The notes beneath the pieces were generated by a model. It had not been told where the DNA came from, did no database searches, and saw only the letters and a program-made list of their open reading frames with translations. 64,000 nucleotides of DNA, taken from assembly GCA_902559355.1 (NCBI GenBank), contig CACEHM010000003.1, positions 147,964 through 211,963 of the forward strand, in the 5' to 3' direction. Below, in pieces: positions 16,187 through 25,160 of the stretch. Source of the stretch: an uncultured Gammaproteobacteria bacterium. Its GTDB lineage: Bacteria; Pseudomonadota; Gammaproteobacteria; GCA-002705445; GCA-002716945. Within the stretch, counting starts at the first letter, position 1, and each line of letters begins with the position of its first letter. The translations under genes were made by a program, and so were the position numbers.

Positions 16187-17491
16187 ATGGCTAATCAGAA
16201 GATAATAAATGATAGTGATACTGAACTTAAAATTTCGGTAGTAATTGCTAACGAAGAATATCAAAAACAATATAATAGTGAATTATCTATTATTGCTAAA
16301 ACGGCAAAGTTTGATGGTTTTAGACAAGGAAAAGTTCCACCTTCTGTTATTAAAAAAAAGTTTGATGCTCAATGTCATCAAAAAAGCATTAGTAATCTAA
16401 TAGAGTTCTATACACAAAAAATTAATTTAGAAAAGAAGCTTGATCTTATTGACTCACCATCTGTTAAACTTATTGATGCGCCCACAAGCGAAAAAGATTT
16501 ATCTTTTGAGGTTACGTTTAATAAGATGCCAGAGGTGGAGTTAGGTAATCTCAAAGATATAAAACTTAGCATACCAGAAGTTAATATAACAGATAAAGAT
16601 ATTGACATTGTAATTACAAATATACAAAAACAAAATACTGTCTGGACAGATTCTCCTGACAAGTCAAAGAGCGGTAATAAGATTGTGGTTGACTATCTAG
16701 GCAGAATTGACGGAAAGGAATTCAAAAATAATAAACAAGAAGATTTTTCATTTATCATAGATGATATTGTGAAAGGCGATCCAGCTACGGTTGCGCTATT
16801 TCGAGAGTTTTCAAAGGAATGTTTAGAAAAAAATATTAATGATCAAGTTGTTGTAACAAACAATATGCCTAAAGATTTTCCGGACAAAGAATTGGCAGGA
16901 AAGTTGGTAAAATACGATGTAAAAATTAAAAAAATATCTTCCGGATCACTTCCTGAACTAAATAAAGACTTCTTTGCGCTTCTAGGTATTGTCACCGATA
17001 ATGTCGATGAGTTTAAAAGAAATGTAAAAAATCATATGGAGTTTGAACTTAGAGATAAAATGGTTTCTAAAAAATATGGACTTGTAAACGAGAAACTTGT
17101 TGACTTCTTTGATTTTGTTCCACCTGAGAGCATGGTCAATAAACATCAGCAAGAGCTTGAGAATCAATATGCGTCATTAAAGAAATCAGATGAAAATATT
17201 GATGATAAAATTAAAGAGATAGCTATAAAGAGGGTCAAACTAAATATCATATATATTAAACTAGCTAAAGAAGTCAATACTATTATTTCTGATCAAGAGG
17301 CTATTGATTTTAGCAATGAGCAGTCTCCATCTTTCAGACAGTTTTTCAGTGAAAAACTTAAAAAAGATAAAACGTCTGCACTAATGGATATAAAGAATAA
17401 AATAGTAGAAAATGCTATTGTAGAACATGTGATTAATATCGCGACAGTGACACCAATTAAAAAGACATTTGCAGAGGCTATGGATGAATAA
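16187..17491 (+). CDS. tig: Trigger factor with a diverged PPIase domain
   Basis: Ribosome-bound chaperone that meets nascent chains at the exit tunnel. The 434-aa protein (E. coli 432) has the ribosome-docking motif [12 protein letters not shown] near residues 45-56, the middle FKBP-like domain starting at [16 protein letters not shown], and a helical C-terminal chaperone arm. The FKBP domain looks degenerate: the usual glycine-rich loop ending in IPGFE is replaced by [14 protein letters not shown], and the typical V.FPE.Y segment reads [11 protein letters not shown]. So chaperone function is likely kept and prolyl isomerase activity probably lost. Followed, with an 8-bp overlap, by clpP in the standard tig-clpP-clpX-lon order. 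Confidence 0.95.
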   Translation: MANQKIINDSDTELKISVVIANEEYQKQYNSELSIIAKTAKFDGFRQGKVPPSVIKKKFDAQCHQKSISNLIEFYTQKINLEKKLDLIDSPSVKLIDAPTSEKDLSFEVTFNKMPEVELGNLKDIKLSIPEVNITDKDIDIVITNIQKQNTVWTDSPDKSKSGNKIVVDYLGRIDGKEFKNNKQEDFSFIIDDIVKGDPATVALFREFSKECLEKNINDQVVVTNNMPKDFPDKELAGKLVKYDVKIKKISSGSLPELNKDFFALLGIVTDNVDEFKRNVKNHMEFELRDKMVSKKYGLVNEKLVDFFDFVPPESMVNKHQQELENQYASLKKSDENIDDKIKEIAIKRVKLNIIYIKLAKEVNTIISDQEAIDFSNEQSPSFRQFFSEKLKKDKTSALMDIKNKIVENAIVEHVINIATVTPIKKTFAEAMDE

Positions 17492-18083
17492 TATAAATAA
17501 TAATTTAGTACCGATGGTGGTAGAATCAACCTCTAGAGGCGAGAGAGCATTTGACATATATTCAAGACTTCTTAAAGAAAGAATTATTTTCTTAACTGGA
17601 CCCATCGATGACAACTTATCTAATTTAATAGTTGCTCAGCTCTTATTTTTAGAGTCTGAAGATCCTAAAGCTGATATATCTCTTTATATCAATTCACCAG
17701 GAGGTAGTGTCACAGCTGGTTTATCCATATTAGACACTATGAATTTTATCAAGCCTGCTGTAAGTACACTCTGTGTTGGACAGGCAGCTAGTATGGGTGC
17801 AGTCCTGTTATCTGGAGGAGATAAAAAAAAGAGATTTTGTCTATCGAACTCAAGAGTTATGATTCATCAACCTTTAGGCTCATTTCAAGGACAAGCAACA
17901 GATTTTGATATTCAGGCAAAAGAAATACTAAGCATAAGAAAAAGACTTAATCAAATTTTATCAAATTCAACTGGACAAACTATCAAAAAAATAGAATCTG
18001 ATACTGAAAGAGACAATTTTATGAGTCCAGAAGAAGCTAAGAAATATGGCTTAATTGACGATATTCTTCAAACAAGAAAATAA
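17484..18083 (+). CDS. clpP: ATP-dependent Clp protease proteolytic subunit
   Basis: Serine protease that forms the tetradecameric barrel paired with ClpX (next gene). Using the ATG at 17484 the protein has 199 aa, beginning a few residues before [20 protein letters not shown]. The catalytic triad is visible: Ser103 in QAASMGA, His128 in MIHQP, Asp173 in [13 protein letters not shown] at 17469 would add five residues but lies deeper inside tig; the ATG gives the usual N-terminus. Confidence 0.97.
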   Translation: MNNINNNLVPMVVESTSRGERAFDIYSRLLKERIIFLTGPIDDNLSNLIVAQLLFLESEDPKADISLYINSPGGSVTAGLSILDTMNFIKPAVSTLCVGQAASMGAVLLSGGDKKKRFCLSNSRVMIHQPLGSFQGQATDFDIQAKEILSIRKRLNQILSNSTGQTIKKIESDTERDNFMSPEEAKKYGLIDDILQTRK

Positions 18084-18100
18084 TCACTGTCTTCTATAAT

Positions 18101-18128
18101 TTGATTTCATCAAGTTTCATTGTATACT
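18101..18128 (+). promoter_or_regulatory. Predicted sigma-70 promoter of clpX
   Basis: TTGATT (18101-18106), 16-bp spacer, TATACT (18123-18128) in the 61-bp clpP-clpX gap. A Shine-Dalgarno GAGG follows at 18134-18137, 7 nt before the clpX ATG. The gap suggests clpX can be transcribed separately from clpP. Confidence 0.55.
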
Positions 18129-18144
18129 GAATTGAGGTATTGAT

Positions 18145-19413
18145 ATGGAAGATAATACAAAAAATTCATCTAAACTTTTACACTGTTCGTTCTGTGGAAA
18201 AAATCAGAATGAAGTTGCAAAGCTGATTGCCGGACCATCTGTTTTTATTTGTGATGAGTGCGTAGACTTATGTAATGAAATCATTAGTGATGAGCTTGAG
18301 GAGAAATCATCAAAATCAAAGGAAAAACTTCCAAAACCTCACGAAATTAATTCTATCCTTGATGATTATGTAATAGGTCAGCCACATGCAAAAAAAGTGT
18401 TATCTGTTGCTGTTTACAATCATTATAAAAAACTAAATATATCGCCAAAGAAAAATGATGTTGAACTTAACAAAAGTAATATTTTACTAATTGGTCCAAC
18501 TGGGTCTGGCAAAACGCTTCTAGCAGAGACATTAGCCAAATTACTCAATGTTCCGTTTACTATTGCGGATGCTACTACACTAACTGAAGCAGGATATGTT
18601 GGCGAAGATGTAGAAAACATAATTCAAAAACTTCTTCAAAAATGTGATTATGATGTAGAAAAGGCACAGACAGGAATAGTATACATTGACGAGATTGATA
18701 AAATTTCAAGAAAATCGGACAACCCTTCTATAACTAGAGATGTATCAGGTGAAGGTGTTCAGCAGGCGTTACTAAAATTGATCGAGGGAACTATAGCATC
18801 AGTGCCTCCACAGGGCGGCAGGAAACATCCTCAGCAAGAGTTTTTGCAAGTTGATACTTCGAATATGTTGTTTATAGTAGGTGGTGCATTTTCAGGTATA
18901 GACAAGATTATTAATCAAAGAAAGAATAACTCTGGTATTGGATTTTCAGCTAAAGTGAAAGATATTAATATCGAAAAAACATTTGCTGAATCCATTGAAA
19001 GCATTGGACCAGAAGATTTAATAAAATTTGGGTTAATACCTGAATTTGTTGGCAGACTTCCTGTTATTGCAACCTTAGATGAGTTGGATGAAAAGTCTCT
19101 TATCAGAATATTAACCGAACCAAAAAATGCACTTGTTAATCAATACAGAAAACTTTTTGATATGGAAGGTTGTGATTTAGAGTTCAGAGAGGATGCTTTA
19201 TTAGCTATTTCTAAAAAAGCTATGAAAAGGAAAACTGGCGCAAGAGGTCTTAGAACTCTTATCGAAAGTATACTTTTGAATACAATGTATGACCTTCCGT
19301 CGCAAGAAGATGTAAGCAAAGTCGTCATAGACAAGAATGTCGTAGACTCAGATACAGAACCACTTATGATTTACAAATCAAAAACTACTAAAAAGGAAAT
19401 AAATAAATCTTGA
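18145..19413 (+). CDS. clpX: ATP-dependent Clp protease ATP-binding subunit ClpX
   Basis: AAA+ unfoldase that feeds ssrA-tagged and other substrates into ClpP. The 422-aa protein (E. coli 424) has the N-terminal zinc domain (C14, C17, C36, C39), Walker A GPTGSGKT (117-124), Walker [11 protein letters not shown], the pore loop GYVGEDVE, the ClpP-docking loop SGIGFSAKV (IGF) and the sensor-2 region [10 protein letters not shown]. It has its own promoter-like sequence and Shine-Dalgarno. lon follows after 30 bp. Confidence 0.98.
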   Translation: MEDNTKNSSKLLHCSFCGKNQNEVAKLIAGPSVFICDECVDLCNEIISDELEEKSSKSKEKLPKPHEINSILDDYVIGQPHAKKVLSVAVYNHYKKLNISPKKNDVELNKSNILLIGPTGSGKTLLAETLAKLLNVPFTIADATTLTEAGYVGEDVENIIQKLLQKCDYDVEKAQTGIVYIDEIDKISRKSDNPSITRDVSGEGVQQALLKLIEGTIASVPPQGGRKHPQQEFLQVDTSNMLFIVGGAFSGIDKIINQRKNNSGIGFSAKVKDINIEKTFAESIESIGPEDLIKFGLIPEFVGRLPVIATLDELDEKSLIRILTEPKNALVNQYRKLFDMEGCDLEFREDALLAISKKAMKRKTGARGLRTLIESILLNTMYDLPSQEDVSKVVIDKNVVDSDTEPLMIYKSKTTKKEINKS

Positions 19414-19443
19414 TTTTTTGTATTTTGCCCATAAATTCATAAT

Positions 19444-21426
19444 ATGAAAAAAGATTATTCAAATCTTCCTCTGTTACCATTAAGAGATGTTGTAATTTAT
19501 CCAAATATGGTTGTCCCTTTATTTGTAGGGAGAGATCTTTCTATCAAATCTCTTGATGATTCCATGAATAACCATGACAAAAGTATTGTCTTAGTAACAC
19601 AAAAAAGTGCTGAAGTAGATGACCCAAGCATCAAAGATCTATATTCTATAGGTACTGTTGCGAATATTCTGCAATTACTAAAACTGCCTGATGGAACAAT
19701 GAAGGTCCTCGTAGAAGGAGTATCCAGAGTAAAAATTAGCAAAGTAGAGACTGATAATAGACTTTCGTGTACTTACTCTTATGTTAATAGTGAAGAATCA
19801 ATTAATGAGAATCAGTATGATGCGTTATTTAGAACATTGGAGGATACTTTCTCTAATTACGTCAAGTTAAATAAAAAAGTACCACCAGAAGTTATCTCGT
19901 CCATAACTGGTATTGATGATTTATCAAAGCTTGCTGATAGTATAGCCGCACATATGACATTAAAGTTAGATGAAAAGCAAAAAGTCCTTGAGCTATTAGA
20001 TGTTAAAAAACGTTGTGAATATTTAATTAAAGCAATGGAAGGTGAACTTGATATATTGCACGTAGAGAAGAAAATTAGAAGTCGTGTGAAACAACAAATG
20101 GAAAAAAGCCAGAGAGAGTACTATCTAAATGAGCAAATGAAAGCAATCCAAAAGGAACTTGGTGAAATTGGTGATGAGAGTAATGATTTAGACCAACTAC
20201 TTAAAAAAATCAATAAACTTAATCTTCCAAACGATGCAAAAGAAAAAGCTATGTCTGAATTTAACAAACTCAAGATGATGTCACCGATGTCTGCTGAAGC
20301 AACTGTGGTTAGAAATTATTTAGATATTATAGTCAGTCTCCCATGGACACAATCAACAGAAATATCTACAGACTTGAGCAAAGCAAATGATATATTAGAA
20401 GATGATCATCATGGTTTAGTCAAAGTTAAAGAGAGGATATTAGAGTATTTGGCAGTAACTAAAAGAGTTAACAAAATTAGAGGACCCATATTATGTCTTG
20501 TGGGACCACCAGGAGTTGGTAAGACATCTCTTGCTAGGTCTATTGCAAGAGCCACAACTAGAAAATTTATAAAGATGTCACTTGGTGGAGTTAGAGATGA
20601 GGCTGAAATCAGAGGCCACAGAAAAACATATATCGGGTCAATGCCAGGAAAAATAATACAGAATCTGGCTAAAATCAAAACTAATAACCCGCTCTTTTTA
20701 CTTGATGAAATAGACAAAATGGCCATGGATTTTAGAGGCGATCCATCATCAGCTCTCCTTGAAGTTCTTGATCCTGAACAAAATAATGTTTTCAATGATC
20801 ATTACCTAGAAGTTGATTTTGATTTATCTAACATTATGTTTATAGCAACAGCAAACACCACAGATACAATACCTGCGCCATTGTTAGACAGAATGGAAAT
20901 TATCAGACTTCCTGGTTATACGGAAAATGAAAAGCTAGAAATAGCAAAAAAATACCTCATACCAAAACAGTACAACTTAAATGGTTTGAAACAAAAAGAA
21001 TTATCTATACCAGTTCAGACGCTTAGAGACATAATTTCGTTTTACACAAGAGAAGCTGGAGTAAGAAATCTTGATCGTGAGATCAACAAAATTTGTAGAA
21101 AATCGGTTAAAAGTATTTTACTCAACAAAGTAAACAATCTAAAAATCTTGCCTACACAAATTGAGGATTATCTTGGAGTCAAAAGGCACACATCAATGAT
21201 TTGTGATAAAAAGGATATGATAGGCCAAGCAAATGGCCTAGCATGGACATCTGTTGGAGGAGAAATGTTAAGGGTCGAATGTGTTGCCATGTCTGGTAAA
21301 GGTAAAGTGACACAAACAGGTCAACTTGGAGATGTCATGCAAGAATCAATCAAAGCCGGAATTACTGTTGTTAAGACACGTTCAAGTTCACTTGGGATAG
21401 ATATGGAAGATTTTGAAAAAAAATGA
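19444..21426 (+). CDS. lon: Lon protease, N-terminal and ATPase part (frame ends early)
   Basis: First part of the AAA+ protease Lon (660 aa). It contains the N-terminal substrate-binding domain ([20 protein letters not shown]), the coiled region, the ATPase with Walker [11 protein letters not shown] and Walker [11 protein letters not shown], and the first about 80 residues of the protease domain ([15 protein letters not shown]). The frame stops at TGA 21424-21426 right after an A8 run. The rest, including catalytic Ser and Lys, continues in the +1 frame from 21413. Removing one A joins both parts into a normal protein of about 798 aa (E. coli Lon 784). Either the base is a sequencing or assembly error, a real mutation, or is corrected by slippage during expression. 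Confidence 0.93.
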   Translation: MKKDYSNLPLLPLRDVVIYPNMVVPLFVGRDLSIKSLDDSMNNHDKSIVLVTQKSAEVDDPSIKDLYSIGTVANILQLLKLPDGTMKVLVEGVSRVKISKVETDNRLSCTYSYVNSEESINENQYDALFRTLEDTFSNYVKLNKKVPPEVISSITGIDDLSKLADSIAAHMTLKLDEKQKVLELLDVKKRCEYLIKAMEGELDILHVEKKIRSRVKQQMEKSQREYYLNEQMKAIQKELGEIGDESNDLDQLLKKINKLNLPNDAKEKAMSEFNKLKMMSPMSAEATVVRNYLDIIVSLPWTQSTEISTDLSKANDILEDDHHGLVKVKERILEYLAVTKRVNKIRGPILCLVGPPGVGKTSLARSIARATTRKFIKMSLGGVRDEAEIRGHRKTYIGSMPGKIIQNLAKIKTNNPLFLLDEIDKMAMDFRGDPSSALLEVLDPEQNNVFNDHYLEVDFDLSNIMFIATANTTDTIPAPLLDRMEIIRLPGYTENEKLEIAKKYLIPKQYNLNGLKQKELSIPVQTLRDIISFYTREAGVRNLDREINKICRKSVKSILLNKVNNLKILPTQIEDYLGVKRHTSMICDKKDMIGQANGLAWTSVGGEMLRVECVAMSGKGKVTQTGQLGDVMQESIKAGITVVKTRSSSLGIDMEDFEKK

Positions 21427-21841
21427 TATACATATTCACGTCCCAGAAGGTGCAACACCTAAAGATGGACCAAGTGCAGGCATAACTATGGCCCTAGCAG
21501 TTGCATCCACACTGTCCTCTGTGCCAATTCGCTCAGATATAGCAATGACTGGTGAGATCACACTTCGCGGAGAGGTCCTTGAAATTGGAGGTCTAAAAGA
21601 AAAGTTACTGGCTGCACTGAGAGCCGGGATAAAGGAAGTTATTATCCCTAAAGATAACGAAAAAGACCTTAGAGATATGCCAAAAGTCATAATTGATAAG
21701 ATTAAAATACATCCTGTTAAATTGGTTGACGAGGTCTTTACATTAGCTCTAAAAGGCAAGTCCGCCAAACTTAAAAGCAAGAGAAAAAAAACAATCCCTA
21801 CAAAAAATATAAAAGAAATTATTCCTAAAAATTTGCAATAA
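21413..21841 (+). CDS. lon: Lon protease, C-terminal proteolytic part (separate frame)
   Basis: The remainder of the Lon protease domain, in the frame shifted by one base from the upstream part. It starts with [20 protein letters not shown], where the Ser in DGPSAG is the catalytic serine, and has [14 protein letters not shown], with the catalytic Lys. Conservation runs to the normal Lon C-terminus (EVFTLAL) and then a Lys-rich tail of about 30 residues. The strong conservation up to both sides of the A8 run suggests that the break is recent, artefactual or bypassed, not an old decayed pseudogene. A TTG at 21413 could start it independently, but that alone would give no working protease without the ATPase. 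Confidence 0.9.
   Translation: MKKNDIHIHVPEGATPKDGPSAGITMALAVASTLSSVPIRSDIAMTGEITLRGEVLEIGGLKEKLLAALRAGIKEVIIPKDNEKDLRDMPKVIIDKIKIHPVKLVDEVFTLALKGKSAKLKSKRKKTIPTKNIKEIIPKNLQ
21416..21423 (+). other. lon: A8 run at the lon frameshift
   Basis: Eight A residues (GAA AAA AAA TGA in the upstream frame). Seven would give GAA AAA AAT GAT and restore the Lon sequence [13 protein letters not shown]. This is the exact point where the two lon frames must be joined. Confidence 0.9.
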
Positions 21842-21919
21842 AATCATAAATTTTTTTATACGTAAACTAAATATTTTAATTTTTATATATATTTTTTGAT
21901 TAAATTATCACCTTTTTAG

Positions 21920-21947
21920 TTGATATTGTTGTAGAATTATCTAATGT
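21920..21947 (+). promoter_or_regulatory. Predicted sigma-70 promoter of hupB
   Basis: TTGATA (21920-21925), 16-bp spacer, TAATGT (21942-21947), in the 154-bp lon-hupB gap, the longest protein-to-protein gap in the window that holds no RNA gene. Upstream is a very AT-rich stretch that could act as an UP element. A start near 21954 gives a leader of about 40 nt containing the Shine-Dalgarno AGAGGTG. Confidence 0.5.
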
Positions 21948-21963
21948 TGATTAAGAAATCAAC
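21946..21963. repeat. 7-bp inverted repeat in the hupB leader region
   Basis: GTTGATT and AATCAAC separated by AAGA. It overlaps the predicted -10/start region of hupB, so it could be an operator or a small RNA hairpin. It may also be chance in such AT-rich sequence. Confidence 0.4.
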
Positions 21964-21995
21964 TATCTATAACTGTGATATTAAAGAGGTGTTAA

Positions 21996-22268
21996 ATGAA
22001 TAAAGCAGAATTTATTAGTGCTGTGTCTGAAGCAGCCGGAAGTAGTAAGTCAGAAGCTACAGCGCACGTAGAAGCAATAATTAATGTAGTAACAAACACA
22101 CTTAAAGGTGATAATGAAGTTACCCTAGTCGGTTTTGGAACATTCAAGGCTAAAAAACGAGAAGCAAGAACAGGTAGAAATCCTAGAACAGGTGAATCTA
22201 TTCAAATTGCTGCTTCAACAGTACCTTCTTTCAAAGCTGGTAAAGCTTTCAAAGATGCTCTTAATTAG
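21996..22268 (+). CDS. hupB: DNA-binding protein HU-beta
   Basis: Histone-like nucleoid protein that bends and compacts DNA. The 90-aa protein is the standard HU length and has the family sequence: MNKAEFISAVSEAAGSSKSE, VGFGTFKAKKREARTGRNPR and the signature ending TVPSFKAGKAFKDALN. It has the best Shine-Dalgarno in the area (AAAGAGGTG, 6 nt before ATG), which fits high expression. It follows lon, as in E. coli and Pseudomonas, and is followed by two tRNA genes. Confidence 0.98.
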   Translation: MNKAEFISAVSEAAGSSKSEATAHVEAIINVVTNTLKGDNEVTLVGFGTFKAKKREARTGRNPRTGESIQIAASTVPSFKAGKAFKDALN

Positions 22269-22281
22269 TATTCCTAATTAA

Positions 22282-22358
22282 GGGTGATTAGCTCAGCTGG
22301 TTAGAGCACCGCCCTTACAAGGCGGGGGTCGTAAGTTCGAATCTTACATCACCCACCA
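22282..22358 (+). tRNA. tRNA-Val (anticodon TAC)
   Basis: Cloverleaf of 77 nt including an encoded CCA (22356-22358): acceptor GGGTGAT/ATCACCC, anticodon stem CCGCC/GGCGG with loop CTTACAA (anticodon TAC), T-loop TTCGAAT. It is the only one of the six tRNAs here with an encoded CCA. Thirteen bases after hupB. Confidence 0.97.
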
Positions 22359-22370
22359 TTACATTTTTCT

Positions 22371-22394
22371 AAGAAGCAGCATATGCTGCTTCTT
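22371..22394. terminator. Perfect 24-bp palindrome between tRNA-Val and tRNA-Asp
   Basis: Two 12-base arms, AAGAAGCAGCAT and ATGCTGCTTCTT, with no spacer, so the RNA would fold into a hairpin with a 4-nt tip. The right arm ends in CTTCTTT, a weak T-rich tail, so it may terminate the hupB/tRNA-Val transcript or mark the 3' end for tRNA processing. The arms share GCAGCA with the terminator at 63801-63830. Confidence 0.55.
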
Positions 22395-22427
22395 TAGTAT
22401 GTACTTTATGTGTTAACATACTTTCAC

Positions 22428-22501
22428 GGAGGCGTAGTTCAGTTGGTTAGAATGCCTGCCTGTCACGCAGGAGGTCGAGGGTTCGAGTCCCTTCGTCTCC
22501 G
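22428..22501 (+). tRNA. tRNA-Asp (anticodon GTC)
   Basis: Cloverleaf of 74 nt: acceptor GGAGGCG/CGTCTCC, anticodon stem CCTGC/GCAGG with loop CTGTCAC (anticodon GTC), T-loop TTCGAGT, G discriminator. CCA is not encoded. ppiD starts 18 bp later. Confidence 0.97.
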
Positions 22502-22519
22502 TAAATAAATATTAATAAT

Positions 22520-24364
22520 ATGTTAACAGCCATAAGAGATAAATTAAAAACTTGGACAGTTATACTTTTAGTTGTATTAGTTGCTATTCCATTAGTATTT
22601 CTTGGAGTCGGAGATTATGGAACTAATAATGAACAGTATGCTTTCAAGGTAGATGATCAAGAAATTAGCAAGTCGGTCGTTCTTCAAGAAATGGGTCAAT
22701 TTAAAGATGTACTGAGGAAAAATTATGAAGGCTCTATTCCTCCTATATACACTAATGAATTTGTTAAAAATATCACCATTGATAATCTAATTAGGCGGAC
22801 TATTGAAAATAAGATTTCTACAAACATCGGTCTGGCCTTAAGTGATGATTCTATTATTGATGATATACAAAATACGTCATCATTCAGAGATGAAGATGGG
22901 TTTGACTCAAAGATTTATAAAAGACGTTTATTTATGATTAATATGTCTCCAGATACTTATGAGCAATATGTTTATCAAAAAGGCACACGTGATCAATTAC
23001 GAAAAGCCATCACAGGCTCCTCTATAGTAAGTATCTATGATAAAAAAATAAACGTTAATGCGAACTATCACATTAAAAAAGGGAAACTTCTTCTTCTAAA
23101 AAAAGATGAACTTCAAGATGATGTTAAAATAAGTCTCGATGATATTAATGCTTACTATGAGAATAATAAAGAATCTTTCTATTCTAATGAAGAAGCTGAA
23201 TTTGAGTATATTAGATTAAATAAAACAAATTTTATTAAGTCTATGAAAATAACAGATGAAGAGCTTATTCAAGAATATAATATAAAATCCAAATCAGGTA
23301 CTTATAAACAAGATGATCTCTATGAAATCAATCATCTTGTGTTTCCAGTAAAAGACGATAAATCCAGAGTAATTTCTGAAGCTGAAAAAGCCTTTTCAGA
23401 ACTTAAAAATAAAGTATCTTTTTCAAAAATATCAGGTACATATAATGTCGATGATGACTCAAAGTCTAACAATGGATATTTGGGTAAAGTTACTCTAGGA
23501 GATATGCCAGATATTATAAAATCAAATATTTTAGATATGGAGTCATCAGATTTAAAACTGATCACTACTGAGTCTAATGCTATTCATATACTACGACTTA
23601 TACAAAAAGAAAAACAAGGTGATAAAGAATTTTCAGAAGTTCGAGAAGAAATTTATAAGAAACTTTCTAATGAAAAAGGGTCTAATGAATATTATTTAAC
23701 ATTAGATAACATAAAGAATAAGATTTATTCAGATAAAATTTCATTAGCTGATATTTCTAAAAAATTTAATCTTTCGATTTCACAAACTCCTAAAATAAAT
23801 GCTTCATATAAAAATAAACTATTATCCTCAGAGGTTTTGCAGCAGCTTTTTTCAAATATAAATGTTACTGATTTATATTCACCTATATACATATCCAATG
23901 ATGATATACTTTTTGTTCGTAAAGTGAAATATTATCCACCTGTGCAGCTTAGCTTAAAAGATACTGAGACAGCAATAAGAGCATTACTTTTAACTCAGTC
24001 TATTAATGATTTAATGAACTCGAAAGCTAATTTATCACTAAAAAATCTGAATAATAATTCGCTCCAATCTTACGAAAAATTTAAAATTTACAAATATGAT
24101 GACAAGTTTGATGATGAGATTATGAAAATAATTAATAATCAATCAGTTACGGAAAAATTTGTATCTTATAAATTGAGTTCCGGTGATTATTTACTATTAA
24201 AATTAGATTCATTCGAAGAGATTATTGATAGGAAAAAAGTTGAAAATGATAACTATTTTGATTATCTAGATAACACCCAATCCGAAGGTGATTATAATAA
24301 TTTTTACATATCGAAATATGAAGGTTTTGTTATCGATATCAATGATGACTATTTGAATCAGTAA
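22520..24364 (+). CDS. ppiD: Periplasmic folding chaperone PpiD (SurA N-domain/PPIC type)
   Basis: Inner-membrane-anchored periplasmic chaperone that assists proteins leaving the Sec translocon. The 614-aa protein (E. coli PpiD 623) has one N-terminal membrane anchor (about residues 13-32, TVILLVVLVAIPLVFLGVGD), a SurA-N-like domain and a parvulin-like domain (around residues 265-360, YEINHLVFPV then NGYLGKVTLGDM). The parvulin domain is weakly conserved and may be inactive, as in E. coli PpiD. The position after hupB and before fabI is the same as in pseudomonads. Confidence 0.92.
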   Translation: MLTAIRDKLKTWTVILLVVLVAIPLVFLGVGDYGTNNEQYAFKVDDQEISKSVVLQEMGQFKDVLRKNYEGSIPPIYTNEFVKNITIDNLIRRTIENKISTNIGLALSDDSIIDDIQNTSSFRDEDGFDSKIYKRRLFMINMSPDTYEQYVYQKGTRDQLRKAITGSSIVSIYDKKINVNANYHIKKGKLLLLKKDELQDDVKISLDDINAYYENNKESFYSNEEAEFEYIRLNKTNFIKSMKITDEELIQEYNIKSKSGTYKQDDLYEINHLVFPVKDDKSRVISEAEKAFSELKNKVSFSKISGTYNVDDDSKSNNGYLGKVTLGDMPDIIKSNILDMESSDLKLITTESNAIHILRLIQKEKQGDKEFSEVREEIYKKLSNEKGSNEYYLTLDNIKNKIYSDKISLADISKKFNLSISQTPKINASYKNKLLSSEVLQQLFSNINVTDLYSPIYISNDDILFVRKVKYYPPVQLSLKDTETAIRALLLTQSINDLMNSKANLSLKNLNNNSLQSYEKFKIYKYDDKFDDEIMKIINNQSVTEKFVSYKLSSGDYLLLKLDSFEEIIDRKKVENDNYFDYLDNTQSEGDYNNFYISKYEGFVIDINDDYLNQ

Positions 24365-25128
24365 CCGACTACATTAAAACCATTATCAACATAAATTGTC
24401 TGGCCTGTAACCGATGATGATAAATCAGATATAAGAAAATATGCCACATTGGCAACATCATCCGTGGTGATGTTTTTCTTCAATGGTGATTTTTCCTTAT
24501 AGATATCAAGTATTTTATTAAACCCACTAATACCAGCTGCTGCAAGTGTTTTGATAGGCCCAGCAGATATTGCGTTAACCCGTATCTCTTGTTCTCCAAG
24601 TGAGTCAGCGAGATATTTTACGCTACATTCAAGACTGGCTTTAGCTAAACCCATTATATTATAATTTTGAACAACTCTCTCTGCGCCTATGTAAGAAAGT
24701 GTTATTATTGATGATGATCTATTTAAATTATCTTTAAATGCCTTTGCCAAAGCCGTTAAACTATATGAGCTGATATCATGAGCCATTGTAAAACCATCTC
24801 GTGTAATATTATCTATATATTTTCCACTCAATAGTTCTTTTGGCGCAAATGCAGCGGAATGGATAATCCCATCTAGATTACCATGATCTTTTATTACATT
24901 ATTTTTCAATGTAAGTATTTCACTGTCTTGTGACAAATCACATGGATATGCATCAGAACAGATACCTAACTCATTTTTTAATTTGATTACTCTATCTTTT
25001 AATCTGTCATTCTGATATGAAATTATTACATTTGCATCATTTTCATGTAATATTTTTGAAATAGCATATGATATAGATCTGTTGCTAGCAATTCCTGTTA
25101 CTAAAACATTTTTTCCTTTTAGATTCAT
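24358..25128 (-). CDS. fabI: Enoyl-[acyl-carrier-protein] reductase (NADH)
   Basis: Last step of each fatty-acid elongation round. Starting at the ATG at 25128 the protein has 256 aa, with the FabI-type cofactor motif GIASNRSI (TGIAS near residues 11-15) and active-site Tyr146, Tyr156 and Lys163 in SYIGAERVVQNYN and YNIMGLAK, at the same numbers as in E. coli FabI. A GTG- or ATG-led extension upstream is possible, but the ATG gives the standard N-terminus. It converges on ppiD with a 7-bp overlap and diverges from yejA with 32 bp between starts. Confidence 0.97.
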   Translation of the reverse strand: MNLKGKNVLVTGIASNRSISYAISKILHENDANVIISYQNDRLKDRVIKLKNELGICSDAYPCDLSQDSEILTLKNNVIKDHGNLDGIIHSAAFAPKELLSGKYIDNITRDGFTMAHDISSYSLTALAKAFKDNLNRSSSIITLSYIGAERVVQNYNIMGLAKASLECSVKYLADSLGEQEIRVNAISAGPIKTLAAAGISGFNKILDIYKEKSPLKKNITTDDVANVAYFLISDLSSSVTGQTIYVDNGFNVVGY

Positions 25129-25160
25129 AATATATTTGTAATATAGTACATTATAGAGTG

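Noticed and set aside
17821..17832. A8 run in clpP as a slippage site
   Set aside because: The frame is intact and conserved through the run ([10 protein letters not shown]); nothing suggests functional slippage. It does show that A8 runs here are usually in frame.
20409..20795. Antisense open frame of 128 codons inside lon
   Set aside because: Opposite the conserved Lon ATPase motifs; no family features or start signals of its own.
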